From Rothia mucilaginosa ATCC 25296 (lineage in GTDB: Bacteria; Actinomycetota; Actinomycetes; Actinomycetales; Micrococcaceae), in NCBI RefSeq assembly GCF_000175615.1, contig NZ_ACVO01000018.1, forward strand, positions 1-6,626: DNA of 6,626 nt, written 5' to 3'. Shown here piece by piece: positions 1-5,245 of this stretch (within the stretch, counting starts at the first letter, position 1; the number at the start of each line of letters is the position of its first letter). The position numbers were made by a program, and so were the translations under genes. The notes below the pieces were generated by a model. That model searched no databases, had not been told where the DNA came from, and saw only the letters and a list, made by a program, of their open reading frames with translations.

Positions 1-1
1 C

Positions 2-100
2 ATTGTGATGGGCGGGGCTTTGCTGTGCGCAGGTCTTGCCGTGCGCAGGTCTTGCCGTATGGAGGTTTTGCTGTGCGTAGGTTCTGAGCCGCCGGTTTAG
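2..100 (+). CDS. Possible C-terminal end of a convergent membrane-protein gene (partial)
   Basis: A plus-strand frame is open from the left edge to a TAG at 98-100 and gives about 32 residues. It starts IVMGGALLCAGLAVRR, a short hydrophobic run followed by arginines. This resembles the last helix of transporters such as the EamA/DMT family, but the match is only by eye. Its stop codon overlaps the stop of the minus-strand Rieske gene, the arrangement expected of convergent neighbours. Against it, most of the frame runs through 16-bp tandem repeats, so the reading frame may be accidental. If real, the repeats have altered the protein's tail. Confidence 0.25.
   Translation: MVMGGALLCAGLAVRRSCRMEVLLCVGSEPPV
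24..87. repeat. Four tandem copies of a 16-bp unit
   Basis: The units are 24-39, 40-55, 56-71 and 72-87. The first two differ only at their first base (TGTGCGCAGGTCTTGC, then CGTGCGCAGGTCTTGC). The third and fourth are diverged but keep the AGGT core and the spacing. Bases 11-23 may be a fifth, decayed copy. The array sits directly beyond the stop codon of the Rieske gene. It has no unique spacers, so it is a short minisatellite and not a CRISPR array. Confidence 0.8.
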
Positions 101-624
101 GAATCCTTGGAGGTGTGGGTGACGAAAATTTTGCCGCCCTTTTCCTGCACCGGGTAGCTGGCAAGGGGTGACTCCGCGGGGCCGTGCACGACTGAGCCGT
201 CAGATACAGCGAACTCGGAGCCGTGGCAGGGACACACGATGCGGTTGGAATCCTGCACCTGCACCTGGCAGCCCTGGTGGGTGCAGACGGTGCTGAACGC
301 CTTGTACTCACCCGCGGACGGCTGGGAGACGATCACGGTCGTGGAGCCGTGGGTCAGTCGTGCCGCTTTGCCCACGCCCACTGCGGAGGCGGAACCCACC
401 TCAACGGTGCCTTCGGGTGCGGTAACGTTGGAGTCACCTTCAGCGCAGGAGGCGAGCAGCGCACCGGATGCGACGGCACCGGTGATGAGGGTTGCGCGGC
501 GGGAGAAGACGCGAGCAGAAGAATCAGTTTCTGTGGTATCGACTGCGGTGTCGACGGTTGCAGATTCAGTAGCGGGGGAGGCACACGCCTTCTGAGAGCG
601 GCAGCATCCGTTGGGTGCGGGCAT
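97..624 (-). CDS. Rieske [2Fe-2S] lipoprotein with Tat-type signal
   Basis: This encodes a 175-residue exported iron-sulfur protein, presumably an electron carrier on the outer face of the membrane; its partner is unknown. The cluster-binding boxes are intact: CTHQGC at residues 114-119 and CPCHGS at 131-136. They supply ligands C114, H116, C131 and H134, and the C119/C133 pair that forms a disulfide in high-potential Rieske proteins. The usual tyrosine two residues after the HGS serine is phenylalanine (F138), which in characterised Rieske proteins lowers the redox potential. Residues 41-60 show SRRATL, a hydrophobic stretch and the lipobox LASC with C60, so Tat export and lipidation are inferred. 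A cysteine-rich 40-residue segment precedes the twin arginines. The start at 624 was chosen because AAGGAA lies just upstream; an ATG at 672 is in frame but lacks such support. No cytochrome bc gene is adjacent, so a stand-alone role is more likely than a bc1 subunit. Confidence 0.93.
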   Translation of the reverse strand: MPAPNGCCRSQKACASPATESATVDTAVDTTETDSSARVFSRRATLITGAVASGALLASCAEGDSNVTAPEGTVEVGSASAVGVGKAARLTHGSTTVIVSQPSAGEYKAFSTVCTHQGCQVQVQDSNRIVCPCHGSEFAVSDGSVVHGPAESPLASYPVQEKGGKIFVTHTSKDS

Positions 625-709
625 GGTGGTTCCTTTCGTGTACTCTCTCCACCCTATGCCGGTTTGGGACAAAAATCGAATGAGAGCAGGCTAAGTTTGG
701 TTCACGCTT

Positions 710-754
710 GCTCCCGAGGCAAATACTCCCGAAGCAAACGTTCCCGGGGCAAAG
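710..754. repeat. Three tandem copies of a 15-bp unit
   Basis: The units are 710-724, 725-739 and 740-754, and all share the plus-strand core TCCCGRRGCAAA at a strict 15-bp spacing. The array lies between the RNase D terminator and the Rieske gene, and its last copy runs into the terminator's T-tract. The position upstream of the Rieske gene and the regular spacing would suit repeated protein-binding sites, but replication slippage explains it equally well. Confidence 0.7.
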
Positions 755-799
755 AAAATGCCGGTCGGGCGGTCGCATCAGCAACACACCCAACCGGCA
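751..799 (-). terminator. Rho-independent terminator of the RNase D gene
   Basis: Arms at 759-769 and 789-799 pair over 11 bases (minus strand TGCCGGTTGGG with CCCGACCGGCA, one G-U pair) around a 19-base loop. On the minus strand they are followed by TTTTCTTT. The hairpin begins 28 bases beyond the RNase D stop codon. It implies that the downstream Rieske gene has its own promoter; a weak -10 candidate, TAGGGT, lies at 651-656. Confidence 0.85.
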
Positions 800-826
800 C
801 ACACGTCTATTCAGCGTTAGTGAAAG

Positions 827-2092
827 CTACCCCAGGTGGCGGGCAAAAATCGGCGCAATCACGGGGGCAACCAGACCCGTCTGCCACGGACGCGCACCGT
901 ACTCGGCGAGCGCATCCCGCAGGGTCTGCTCGTCAAAACGAGCCGGCGGCTCCCAGCAGAGGCGGCGAACATAATCGGTCGTGATCAGGTTCTGCGCCGG
1001 GATATTCAGCTCCTCCGAGAGCTCATCAATTGTCTGACGAACCTCAGTGAACAGTGCCAAGTTTTCCGGGCGCTTAGACTCCCACGCCTTCAACGGCGGC
1101 GGGGCAGTCGAGGGCAAAGTAAACGGTACGGCGTTCTCACCGCGTGCCGCCGCGGCAATAGCACGCACCCAGCGCGGGCCCTCACGACGCAAACCGCGCG
1201 TCTGAAAACCAGGGATCGACATAATAGCGGGCACGTTACGCGGCATGGTGCGTGCCGCCTCCACAATCGCAGAATCGGGCAGCAGACGCTTCGCATCAAC
1301 GTCCTTCTTACGCGCCAGCGAGTCACGCTCAAGCCACAGGTTACGCAACGCCGTCAGCTGCTTGACCGAACGCAACAACGTGCGGCCCTTCGTCTTACGC
1401 CAACGCTCCGGCTGATCCGCAGGATCCTTCACCGGGGTCTTGCACAGGTACTCAAACTCCTCCAGGGCGTACTGCAGCTTACCCTGCTGGCGGAGCAAAT
1501 CCTCCATTGCGTCACGCAAATCAATGAGCACGTCAACGTCCAGCAGCGCATAGTTCAGCCAGGACTCTGGCAGGGGCCGGCGCGACCAGTCTTCCTTCGA
1601 GTGCTTCTTCGCCAGCTTATAGCCGAGTAGCTCCTCAACGGCCGCACCCAGGTTCACGCGCTCCAGACCGGCAAGACGTGCACCAAGCTCCGTATCAAAC
1701 AGACGGTTCGGGCGCATACCGAGCATATCCAGGCTCGGGAAGTCCTGAATTGCGGCGTGAATAACCCACTCAGCATCCGCCAGAGCATCGTTAATAATGC
1801 GCAAATCCTTAAACGCCTCAGGATCAATCAGGTATAGCTGATCTTCACGCTTGAGCTGCACCAAAAAAGCACGCGAACCGTAGCGGATGCCCTGGGCACG
1901 CTCAGTATCAACGGCCACCGGGCCGGACGCCGCCGCCAACTGCTCAGCGGCACGACGCAACCCGCTTTCCGTGTTGATAAGGGTCGGAATCGGTGCGGAA
2001 GGGGCCTCCAGAGGAACAACGTCCGGAACTTCGATACCGTTAAGGGTCAGCTGAGGGGTGCCTGCGGCATTCTGTTCAGCTGCGGTACTCAT
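827..2092 (-). CDS. rnd: Ribonuclease D, DEDDy 3'-5' exonuclease with HRDC domain
   Basis: This encodes a 421-residue cytoplasmic 3'-5' exoribonuclease of the RNase D family, whose known role is trimming 3' ends of tRNA precursors and other stable RNAs. The exonuclease motifs are readable: VAVDTE at residues 59-64 (D62, E64), IHAAIQDF at 111-118 (D118), and the DEDDy signature Y181-x3-D185 in NYALLDVDVL. The HRDC domain spans about 235-300. The remaining C-terminal region (about 330-421) resembles the extension of actinobacterial RNase D proteins. The start at 2092 was chosen because AAAAGGA lies upstream at suitable spacing and the protein then begins MSTAAEQ; in-frame extension to 2209 adds a sequence that does not look like protein. 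A strong terminator follows. A -10-like TAGAAT at 2216-2221 would give a leader of about 120 bases. All catalytic residues are present. Confidence 0.95.
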   Translation of the reverse strand: MSTAAEQNAAGTPQLTLNGIEVPDVVPLEAPSAPIPTLINTESGLRRAAEQLAAASGPVAVDTERAQGIRYGSRAFLVQLKREDQLYLIDPEAFKDLRIINDALADAEWVIHAAIQDFPSLDMLGMRPNRLFDTELGARLAGLERVNLGAAVEELLGYKLAKKHSKEDWSRRPLPESWLNYALLDVDVLIDLRDAMEDLLRQQGKLQYALEEFEYLCKTPVKDPADQPERWRKTKGRTLLRSVKQLTALRNLWLERDSLARKKDVDAKRLLPDSAIVEAARTMPRNVPAIMSIPGFQTRGLRREGPRWVRAIAAAARGENAVPFTLPSTAPPPLKAWESKRPENLALFTEVRQTIDELSEELNIPAQNLITTDYVRRLCWEPPARFDEQTLRDALAEYGARPWQTGLVAPVIAPIFARHLG

Positions 2093-2126
2093 GCACTCAA
2101 TCCTTTTCCTCTGCCTGGTTCGACGC

Positions 2127-2141
2127 GCCCATACGATGGGC
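2127..2141. other. Inverted repeat in the RNase D leader
   Basis: GCCCAT-ACG-ATGGGC is a perfect 6-bp inverted repeat with a 3-base centre, 35 bases upstream of the RNase D start codon. It could be a leader hairpin or a dimeric regulator site. Only the symmetry is visible, and a short GC-rich palindrome can occur by chance here. Confidence 0.4.
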
Positions 2142-2215
2142 CAAATGCCCGGGTAGGCGCACGCCCGAGCAAACACGAGCCCGGGCGGGGTGGCGTGCCG
2201 CGAAGGCACTACGCC

Positions 2216-2221
2216 ATTCTA
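2216..2221 (-). promoter_or_regulatory. Candidate -10 box for the RNase D gene
   Basis: On the minus strand this reads TAGAAT, a good match to the TANNNT -10 pattern of actinobacterial housekeeping promoters. It lies in the 212-base gap between msrB and RNase D. The -35 region (TTCGAG at 18-base spacing) is poor. The rest of the gap holds several GC-rich hairpins but no T-tract that would clearly terminate msrB. Confidence 0.35.
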
Positions 2222-2304
2222 CCCGCCCGAGCCTAAAGCCTCGAATTTAGAGAGACTCACAATAAGGGGTTCACCGGCGTGCCCGCGAGGGGTCTTGCCT
2301 GGGT

Positions 2305-2796
2305 CTATTCGGCGGATTCCGCCTCGTCAGCTGGCGCCTCGTCAACCGGAGTATCACCAGGCTGTGCTTCACTAGCCTGCGCTTCACCAGCGGGGGTCAG
2401 CGTCAGACACACCGAATTAATGCAATATCGCAAATCCGTGGGAGTCGGGTAGCCCTCACCCTCAAACACGTGGCCCAGGTGCGAATCGCAGGCGGCGCAA
2501 CGCACCTCCACACGGCGCATACCGAACGTCGTGTCCTCCAGGTAACGCACACGGTCCTCAGCCAGCGGCGCGAAAAACGACGGCCAACCACAATGCGAAT
2601 CGAACTTCTGATCAGAACGGAACAGCTCCGTACCGCAGGCACGACACGAATACACACCCTCCGTGTGGGTGTTCCAGTACTCGCCCGTGAACGCGCGCTC
2701 GGTGCCGCCCTCACGCAGAACAGCGTACTCTTCAGGCTTGAGCACCTCACGCCAGTTCTTGGCGATAGCACCCACGCCGGGTAGCGAATTGCCCAT
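2305..2796 (-). CDS. msrB: Peptide-methionine (R)-S-oxide reductase MsrB
   Basis: This 163-residue enzyme reduces the R form of methionine sulfoxide in proteins and is normally recycled by thioredoxin. The four zinc-binding cysteines are present in CRAC (C51, C54) and CAAC (C100, C103). The catalytic cysteine is C125 in RYCINS. C69 in the HCGWPSF motif is the likely resolving cysteine. The fold ends near residue 135; residues 137-163 form a tail rich in Ala, Glu, Asp and Pro that is outside the family's usual core. Two adjacent ATGs exist. The one at 2796 leaves 5 bases after AAGGAG, while the one at 2799 leaves only 2, so 2796 is preferred. The gene lies 87 bases after the deacylase gene on the same strand with no clear terminator between, so co-transcription is possible. 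No signal peptide is seen, so it is cytoplasmic. Confidence 0.95.
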   Translation of the reverse strand: MGNSLPGVGAIAKNWREVLKPEEYAVLREGGTERAFTGEYWNTHTEGVYSCRACGTELFRSDQKFDSHCGWPSFFAPLAEDRVRYLEDTTFGMRRVEVRCAACDSHLGHVFEGEGYPTPTDLRYCINSVCLTLTPAGEAQASEAQPGDTPVDEAPADEAESAE

Positions 2797-2883
2797 CATG
2801 ACTCCTTCAGCTTGCTCTCATGCCCAGGCTCTTACGGCATATGTAACGCCGCGGCCGGGCGGATTATTCCCGCTGAGCGCGGA

Positions 2884-3384
2884 CTAAGCGCGGATGTCAG
2901 CGTACTTGCCGTTGGTCAGCTTCAGCAGGTCGTCCGGGGCGAGCTCAACATCCAGGCCGCGCTTACCGCCAGAGACCATGATCGTGTCAAAAAGCTGCGC
3001 AGACTCATCGAGCAGGGTGGGGGAGGGAGTCTTCTGACCCAGCGGAGAAATACCGCCCACCACGTAGCCGGTGCGGCGCTCAGCGACCTTCGGGTCGCAC
3101 ATGGAGGCGCTCTTCCAGCCCAGGGCAGCGGCGGCAGCCTTAATGTTCAGCTTGCCAGAGACCGGTACGATCGCGACGGCGAAATCCTTCTCGTGCACGA
3201 TTAGCAGGGTCTTGAACACCTGCTCCTCGGAGGCGCCGAGGTTCTTCGCGGCCTCTTCACCGAAGGAGGTGACGCCCTCAACATGCTCGTATTCACGCAT
3301 CTGGAAGGGGGTGTTCGTCTCGGTCAGCAGTGCTACGGCGGCGGTTGCTGCGCCGCTCTTCTTACCTTTAGTTTTCTTAGCCAT
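2884..3384 (-). CDS. ybaK: YbaK/EbsC-type aminoacyl-tRNA deacylase (Cys-tRNA(Pro) deacylase)
   Basis: This 166-residue cytoplasmic protein belongs to the YbaK/ProX-like editing family, which hydrolyses mischarged tRNAs; the best known activity is on Cys-tRNA(Pro). The conserved lysine lies in the motif QVFKTLL (K58 with the start used here), and the glycine-rich substrate loop reads GYVVGGISPLGQK at residues 106-118. The length fits a stand-alone YbaK rather than the insertion domain of prolyl-tRNA synthetase. The N-terminus is lysine-rich (MAKKTKGKK). The start at 3384 was preferred over an in-frame ATG at 3393 because neither has a Shine-Dalgarno sequence, while TAAAAT lies 7 bases before 3384, as in a leaderless transcript. 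The gene begins about 55 bases from the foreign segment, so its original upstream context may have been altered. Confidence 0.92.
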   Translation of the reverse strand: MAKKTKGKKSGAATAAVALLTETNTPFQMREYEHVEGVTSFGEEAAKNLGASEEQVFKTLLIVHEKDFAVAIVPVSGKLNIKAAAAALGWKSASMCDPKVAERRTGYVVGGISPLGQKTPSPTLLDESAQLFDTIMVSGGKRGLDVELAPDDLLKLTNGKYADIRA

Positions 3385-3391
3385 AGACACC

Positions 3392-3397
3392 ATTTTA
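3392..3397 (-). promoter_or_regulatory. Candidate -10 box for a leaderless deacylase transcript
   Basis: The minus strand reads TAAAAT followed by 7 bases and then the ATG at 3384, which would place transcription start at or next to the start codon. Leaderless mRNAs with this geometry are common in actinobacteria. No convincing -35 is seen; a 17-base spacer places it in the half palindrome at 3415-3438. This is an inference from spacing only. Confidence 0.35.
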
Positions 3398-3414
3398 CGG
3401 AAGTCACCATGCGC

Positions 3415-3438
3415 CGAAACACATGTGGCTTCTCAACG
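3415..3438. repeat. Half copy of the palindromic repeat found at 5246-5312
   Basis: Bases 3415-3435 are identical over 21 bases to the reverse complement of 5246-5266, the left arm of the full palindrome. Bases 3421-3438 are also identical over 18 bases in direct orientation to 5298-5315 (core ACATGTGGCTTCTCA). The central hairpin and second arm are absent. This half copy lies exactly where GC-rich host DNA gives way to AT-rich foreign DNA. Confidence 0.85.
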
Positions 3439-3444
3439 GTTATG

Positions 3445-3467
3445 GGGTTATTTCAGTAACCCTTTTT
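3445..3467 (+). terminator. Plus-strand intrinsic terminator at the edge of the foreign segment
   Basis: GGGTTA and TAACCC form a 6-bp stem with loop TTTCAG, followed by TTTTT. The T-tract makes it face plus-strand transcription, yet no plus-strand gene precedes it in the window. It may be the end of a donor gene that was not carried over, or a chance hairpin. Confidence 0.4.
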
Positions 3468-3543
3468 CCTTCAGCTGCTCTTGAGAAAGCGAGCCAACGA
3501 CAGTCCAAAATCCATCTGATTTGTCTACGTTCTGAGGTAGCCT
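3448..3543 (-). pseudogene. Possible 3' remnant of an unidentified donor gene
   Basis: Downstream of yeiH on the same strand, a frame without a start codon gives 31 residues ending before the TAA at 3448-3450. Its last part reads GFWTVVGSLSQEQLKEKGLL, followed by K and stop, and looks like the hydrophilic C-terminus of a real protein. I do not recognise the family. If genuine, the 5' part of that gene is missing, because only an 18-base stretch separates this frame from the yeiH stop. The frame also overlaps parts of two hairpins, so it may not be coding at all. Confidence 0.25.
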
Positions 3544-3560
3544 TTAGGCTCCCTTTTTTT
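3536..3560 (+). terminator. Hairpin with T7 tract abutting the yeiH stop codon
   Basis: GGTAGCC and GGCTCCC pair (one mismatch) around loop TTTA, and seven T residues follow on the plus strand up to one base before the yeiH stop. By the usual rule it terminates plus-strand transcription. On the minus strand the same hairpin is preceded by A7 but has no T-tract after it, so it is at best a weak terminator for yeiH. Confidence 0.5.
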
Positions 3561-3561
3561 C

Positions 3562-4572
3562 TTAGTAAATACCGATGAGTAATTGCACGCCAAGACTAGT
3601 CAGGATGATAGCAATCCAGCAAAGGGCTCCAAGAAGAATGGATTTTCCACTGGATTTGATCATAGCAATGAGGTTGGTTTTGAGACCAATAGCACTCATA
3701 GCCATGATGATGAGGAATATGGAGAGTTGTTTGAGAGGTGAAAAGAAGCTAGTGCTGACACCGAAAGATGTGAGAAGAGTAGTTAGCAGAGAAGCTAGGA
3801 TAAAGTAGAGAATGAAAACGGGGAAGATTTTTTTAAGCTTCACTCCTTGGTTGTCGCCTTGTTGACGGCTTTGCCAATAGGAGAGGAAGAGAACGATAGG
3901 GATAATAGCTAGAGTACGTGTCAGTTTGACAATAGTTGCAGGCTCAAGAGTGTTTGCATTGTAAAGACTATCCCAGGCACTAGCAGTAGCTGTCACAGAG
4001 GAAGTATCGTTGACCGCAGTACCCGCAAAGAGAGCAAAACCTTCGTTGGAAAGATGGAGCCAAGAACCTAGAGTCGGAAAGATAAGAGCTGCCAAGACAT
4101 TGAAGAAAAAGATAACAGAAATGGCTTGGGCTACTTCTTTTTCCTTGGCGTGAATAACAGGAGCAGTCGCTGCAATGGCAGAACCGCCACAGATAGAAGA
4201 TCCAACTCCAATCAAGGTAGCTAGCTTTGTATCAAGGTTAAAAAAGCGTTGGAAAAAGAAAGCTATAATCAATGCAATTGAAATAGTTGAAAGGATAACA
4301 GGAAGGGAAGATGTTCCAACTGCGAAAACTTGTGAGATACTGAGTCCAAACCCAAGCAAAATAACAGCATACTGAAGCAGTTTTTTGGAGCTATAAGTCA
4401 AACCGGCATCCAGTTGTGTATAGGAAGTGAGAAAGGGATGGAGAATCATTCCGATAAAAATGGCGAAAACAGGTGCTCCCACAACAGGCAGAAATCCTCC
4501 TAAAACCCAAGAGATGATAGAAATGATCAGACAGACTGACAGCCCTGCCCAATTTTTTGATAGAAATGACAT
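3562..4572 (-). CDS. yeiH: YeiH/UPF0324 family membrane protein (putative sulfate exporter), foreign origin
   Basis: This encodes a complete 336-residue integral membrane protein of the UPF0324 (Cons_hypoth698) family. Members are annotated as putative sulfate exporters, but the substrate is not well established. About ten hydrophobic helices span the sequence from residue 10 to the C-terminus. Family signatures are present: [12 protein letters not shown] at 124-135, [12 protein letters not shown] at 184-195, VKLTRT at 215-220 and [10 protein letters not shown] at 291-300. A strong GGAGG (plus strand 4578-4582) lies 5 bases before the ATG, and a Firmicutes-type promoter precedes it. Composition is far below that of the neighbouring host genes, and the reading frame is undamaged. 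I infer recent transfer from a low-GC Firmicute, plausibly an oral Streptococcus. With promoter and ribosome site included, it may be expressed in the new host. Confidence 0.93.
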   Translation of the reverse strand: MSFLSKNWAGLSVCLIISIISWVLGGFLPVVGAPVFAIFIGMILHPFLTSYTQLDAGLTYSSKKLLQYAVILLGFGLSISQVFAVGTSSLPVILSTISIALIIAFFFQRFFNLDTKLATLIGVGSSICGGSAIAATAPVIHAKEKEVAQAISVIFFFNVLAALIFPTLGSWLHLSNEGFALFAGTAVNDTSSVTATASAWDSLYNANTLEPATIVKLTRTLAIIPIVLFLSYWQSRQQGDNQGVKLKKIFPVFILYFILASLLTTLLTSFGVSTSFFSPLKQLSIFLIIMAMSAIGLKTNLIAMIKSSGKSILLGALCWIAIILTSLGVQLLIGIY

Positions 4573-4599
4573 AAAAACCTCCGAAAATAAGTACTTCTT

Positions 4600-4628
4600 A
4601 TTATGATCTTTTCTGTCAGAAAAGTAAA
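4600..4628 (-). promoter_or_regulatory. yeiH promoter: TTTACT - 17 bases - CATAAT
   Basis: On the minus strand the -35 box TTTACT (4628-4623) and the -10 box CATAAT (4605-4600) are separated by exactly 17 bases. The -10 box is 27 bases upstream of the start codon. Five of six -10 bases and four of six -35 bases match the sigma-70/SigA consensus. The AT-rich promoter lies wholly within the foreign segment and was therefore imported with the gene. Confidence 0.7.
4608..4624. promoter_or_regulatory. Perfect 17-bp palindrome between the -35 and -10 of yeiH (putative operator)
   Basis: The minus strand reads CTTTTCTG-A-CAGAAAAG, with 8-bp arms around one base. It covers most of the spacer and the last two bases of the -35 box, the typical place for a repressor that blocks RNA polymerase. 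A second inverted repeat, AATAAG-AAGTA-CTTATT (plus strand 4586-4602), overlaps the -10 end and the transcript start. No regulator gene is present in the window, so the cognate factor probably remained in the donor. I do not recognise the motif. Confidence 0.6.
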
Positions 4629-4671
4629 TTAGAAAGTAGGAATACAGACCCAGCCCGGGGAGCGCACCACC

Positions 4672-5154
4672 TCAGCCTCCGCGCTGATAAAGGCGTTCGA
4701 TATCCTTGAGGAACTTAATATCCTTCTCGTAGGTATCCAGCATATAGGGCCATACATACTGCATGTCACCGGTCTGAATACCGTAGTTACGGGCTCTGAC
4801 CCAATCGGCCATCATCTCACGAAGACCAGCAAAGGTTTCAGGGTACTGTTGCGGCTTAGCCTTGGGGAGAGGGACGTTCTGAGCTATACCGTATTCATCA
4901 GCTTCACGGTATTCGCCGTCGGGTGCTTTCGAGCCGCCAGAATAGCCGCGGGTAATGACCGGGCTCGGAGTAGCGGAAGCAGAAGCGGCATCGGATGCCG
5001 CCGCGAAAGCCGATGCCGATTCGCTCGGTGTGGTGGAGGCAGTGGCTGCCGCCTCGTTATTTGCCTGCTGGCCGCATGCCGCAAGCAGGGCACCAAGACC
5101 CAGAAGGGTACCGCCGCTCAGCATTGCGCGGCGGGTCATAATAACGGAAGTCAT
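4672..5154 (-). CDS. DUF6318-like lipoprotein, frameshifted and C-terminally truncated (probable pseudogene)
   Basis: The open frame gives 160 residues. Residues 7-27 have MTRRAML, a hydrophobic stretch and the lipobox LAAC with C27, so export and lipidation are inferred. A low-complexity Ala/Ser/Thr linker follows (31-66). The segment with AQNVPLP (91-97) through ERLYQRGG (153-160) resembles the start of the DUF6318 domain, known from Micrococcaceae lipoproteins of unknown function. The frame stops at TGA just after RGG. Omitting one A at that TGA restores GGWVV, the continuation I would expect from family memory, but this frame also ends within about ten codons, where foreign DNA begins. 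The C-terminal half of the domain is therefore missing. The start at 5154 has GAGGA about 10 bases upstream; in-frame extension to 5325 crosses the palindromic repeat and is unlikely. The product, if made, would be a stub. Confidence 0.65.
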   Translation of the reverse strand: MTSVIMTRRAMLSGGTLLGLGALLAACGQQANNEAAATASTTPSESASAFAAASDAASASATPSPVITRGYSGGSKAPDGEYREADEYGIAQNVPLPKAKPQQYPETFAGLREMMADWVRARNYGIQTGDMQYVWPYMLDTYEKDIKFLKDIERLYQRGG

Positions 5155-5194
5155 GGAAGTGTATTCCTCATATCGGTGTGAAGTGTGAATAGGT

Positions 5195-5225
5195 GGCTGG
5201 CTAGAAACCGGAAGACTAACCAGCC
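5195..5225 (-). other. Stem-loop upstream of the truncated lipoprotein gene
   Basis: Arms 5195-5204 and 5216-5225 (minus strand GGCTGGTTAG with CTAGCCAGCC) pair over 10 bases, with one G-U pair, around an 11-base loop. No T-tract follows on either strand, so it is not a standard terminator. It lies about 40 bases upstream of the lipoprotein start codon and could be a leader structure or a regulator site. Confidence 0.5.
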
Positions 5226-5245
5226 GAAGGGAGGAACCCGATAGC

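Larger units (their letters stand above)
3439..4650. other. Horizontally acquired AT-rich segment carrying yeiH
   Basis: Base composition drops sharply here: 77 of 180 bases are G/C at 3601-3780, against 39 of 60 at 1081-1140. Promoter elements and the codon preference for A/T-ending codons are Firmicutes-like. The left edge is near 3439, next to a half palindrome. The right edge lies between about 4631 and 4655, where the sequence changes abruptly to GC-rich DNA inside a disrupted host lipoprotein gene. The edges are placed by eye. I see no transposase, integrase, terminal inverted repeats or target duplication, so uptake of linear DNA with illegitimate recombination is as likely as any mobile element. 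Confidence 0.8.

Noticed and set aside
24..87. CRISPR array
   Set aside because: The units are 16 bp and contiguous with no spacers. The 15-bp repeats at 710-754 are rejected for the same reason.
223..984. Plus-strand open frame of 253 codons
   Set aside because: It lies antisense to the Rieske gene and across a terminator. Its translation is low-complexity Gly/Arg/Ala typical of the opposite strand of a GC-rich gene, and no ribosome site is seen.
836..1630. Plus-strand open frame of 264 codons
   Set aside because: It is antisense to RNase D, whose catalytic motifs are intact. The Arg/Leu/Gln-rich translation matches no family.
2190..2375. Plus-strand 61-codon open frame
   Set aside because: It covers the msrB-RNase D intergenic hairpins and the antisense of the MsrB tail, and it lacks a ribosome site and any recognisable motif.
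3439..4650. Insertion sequence or transposon
   Set aside because: No transposase, terminal inverted repeats or flanking duplication could be found; the only complete gene is yeiH.
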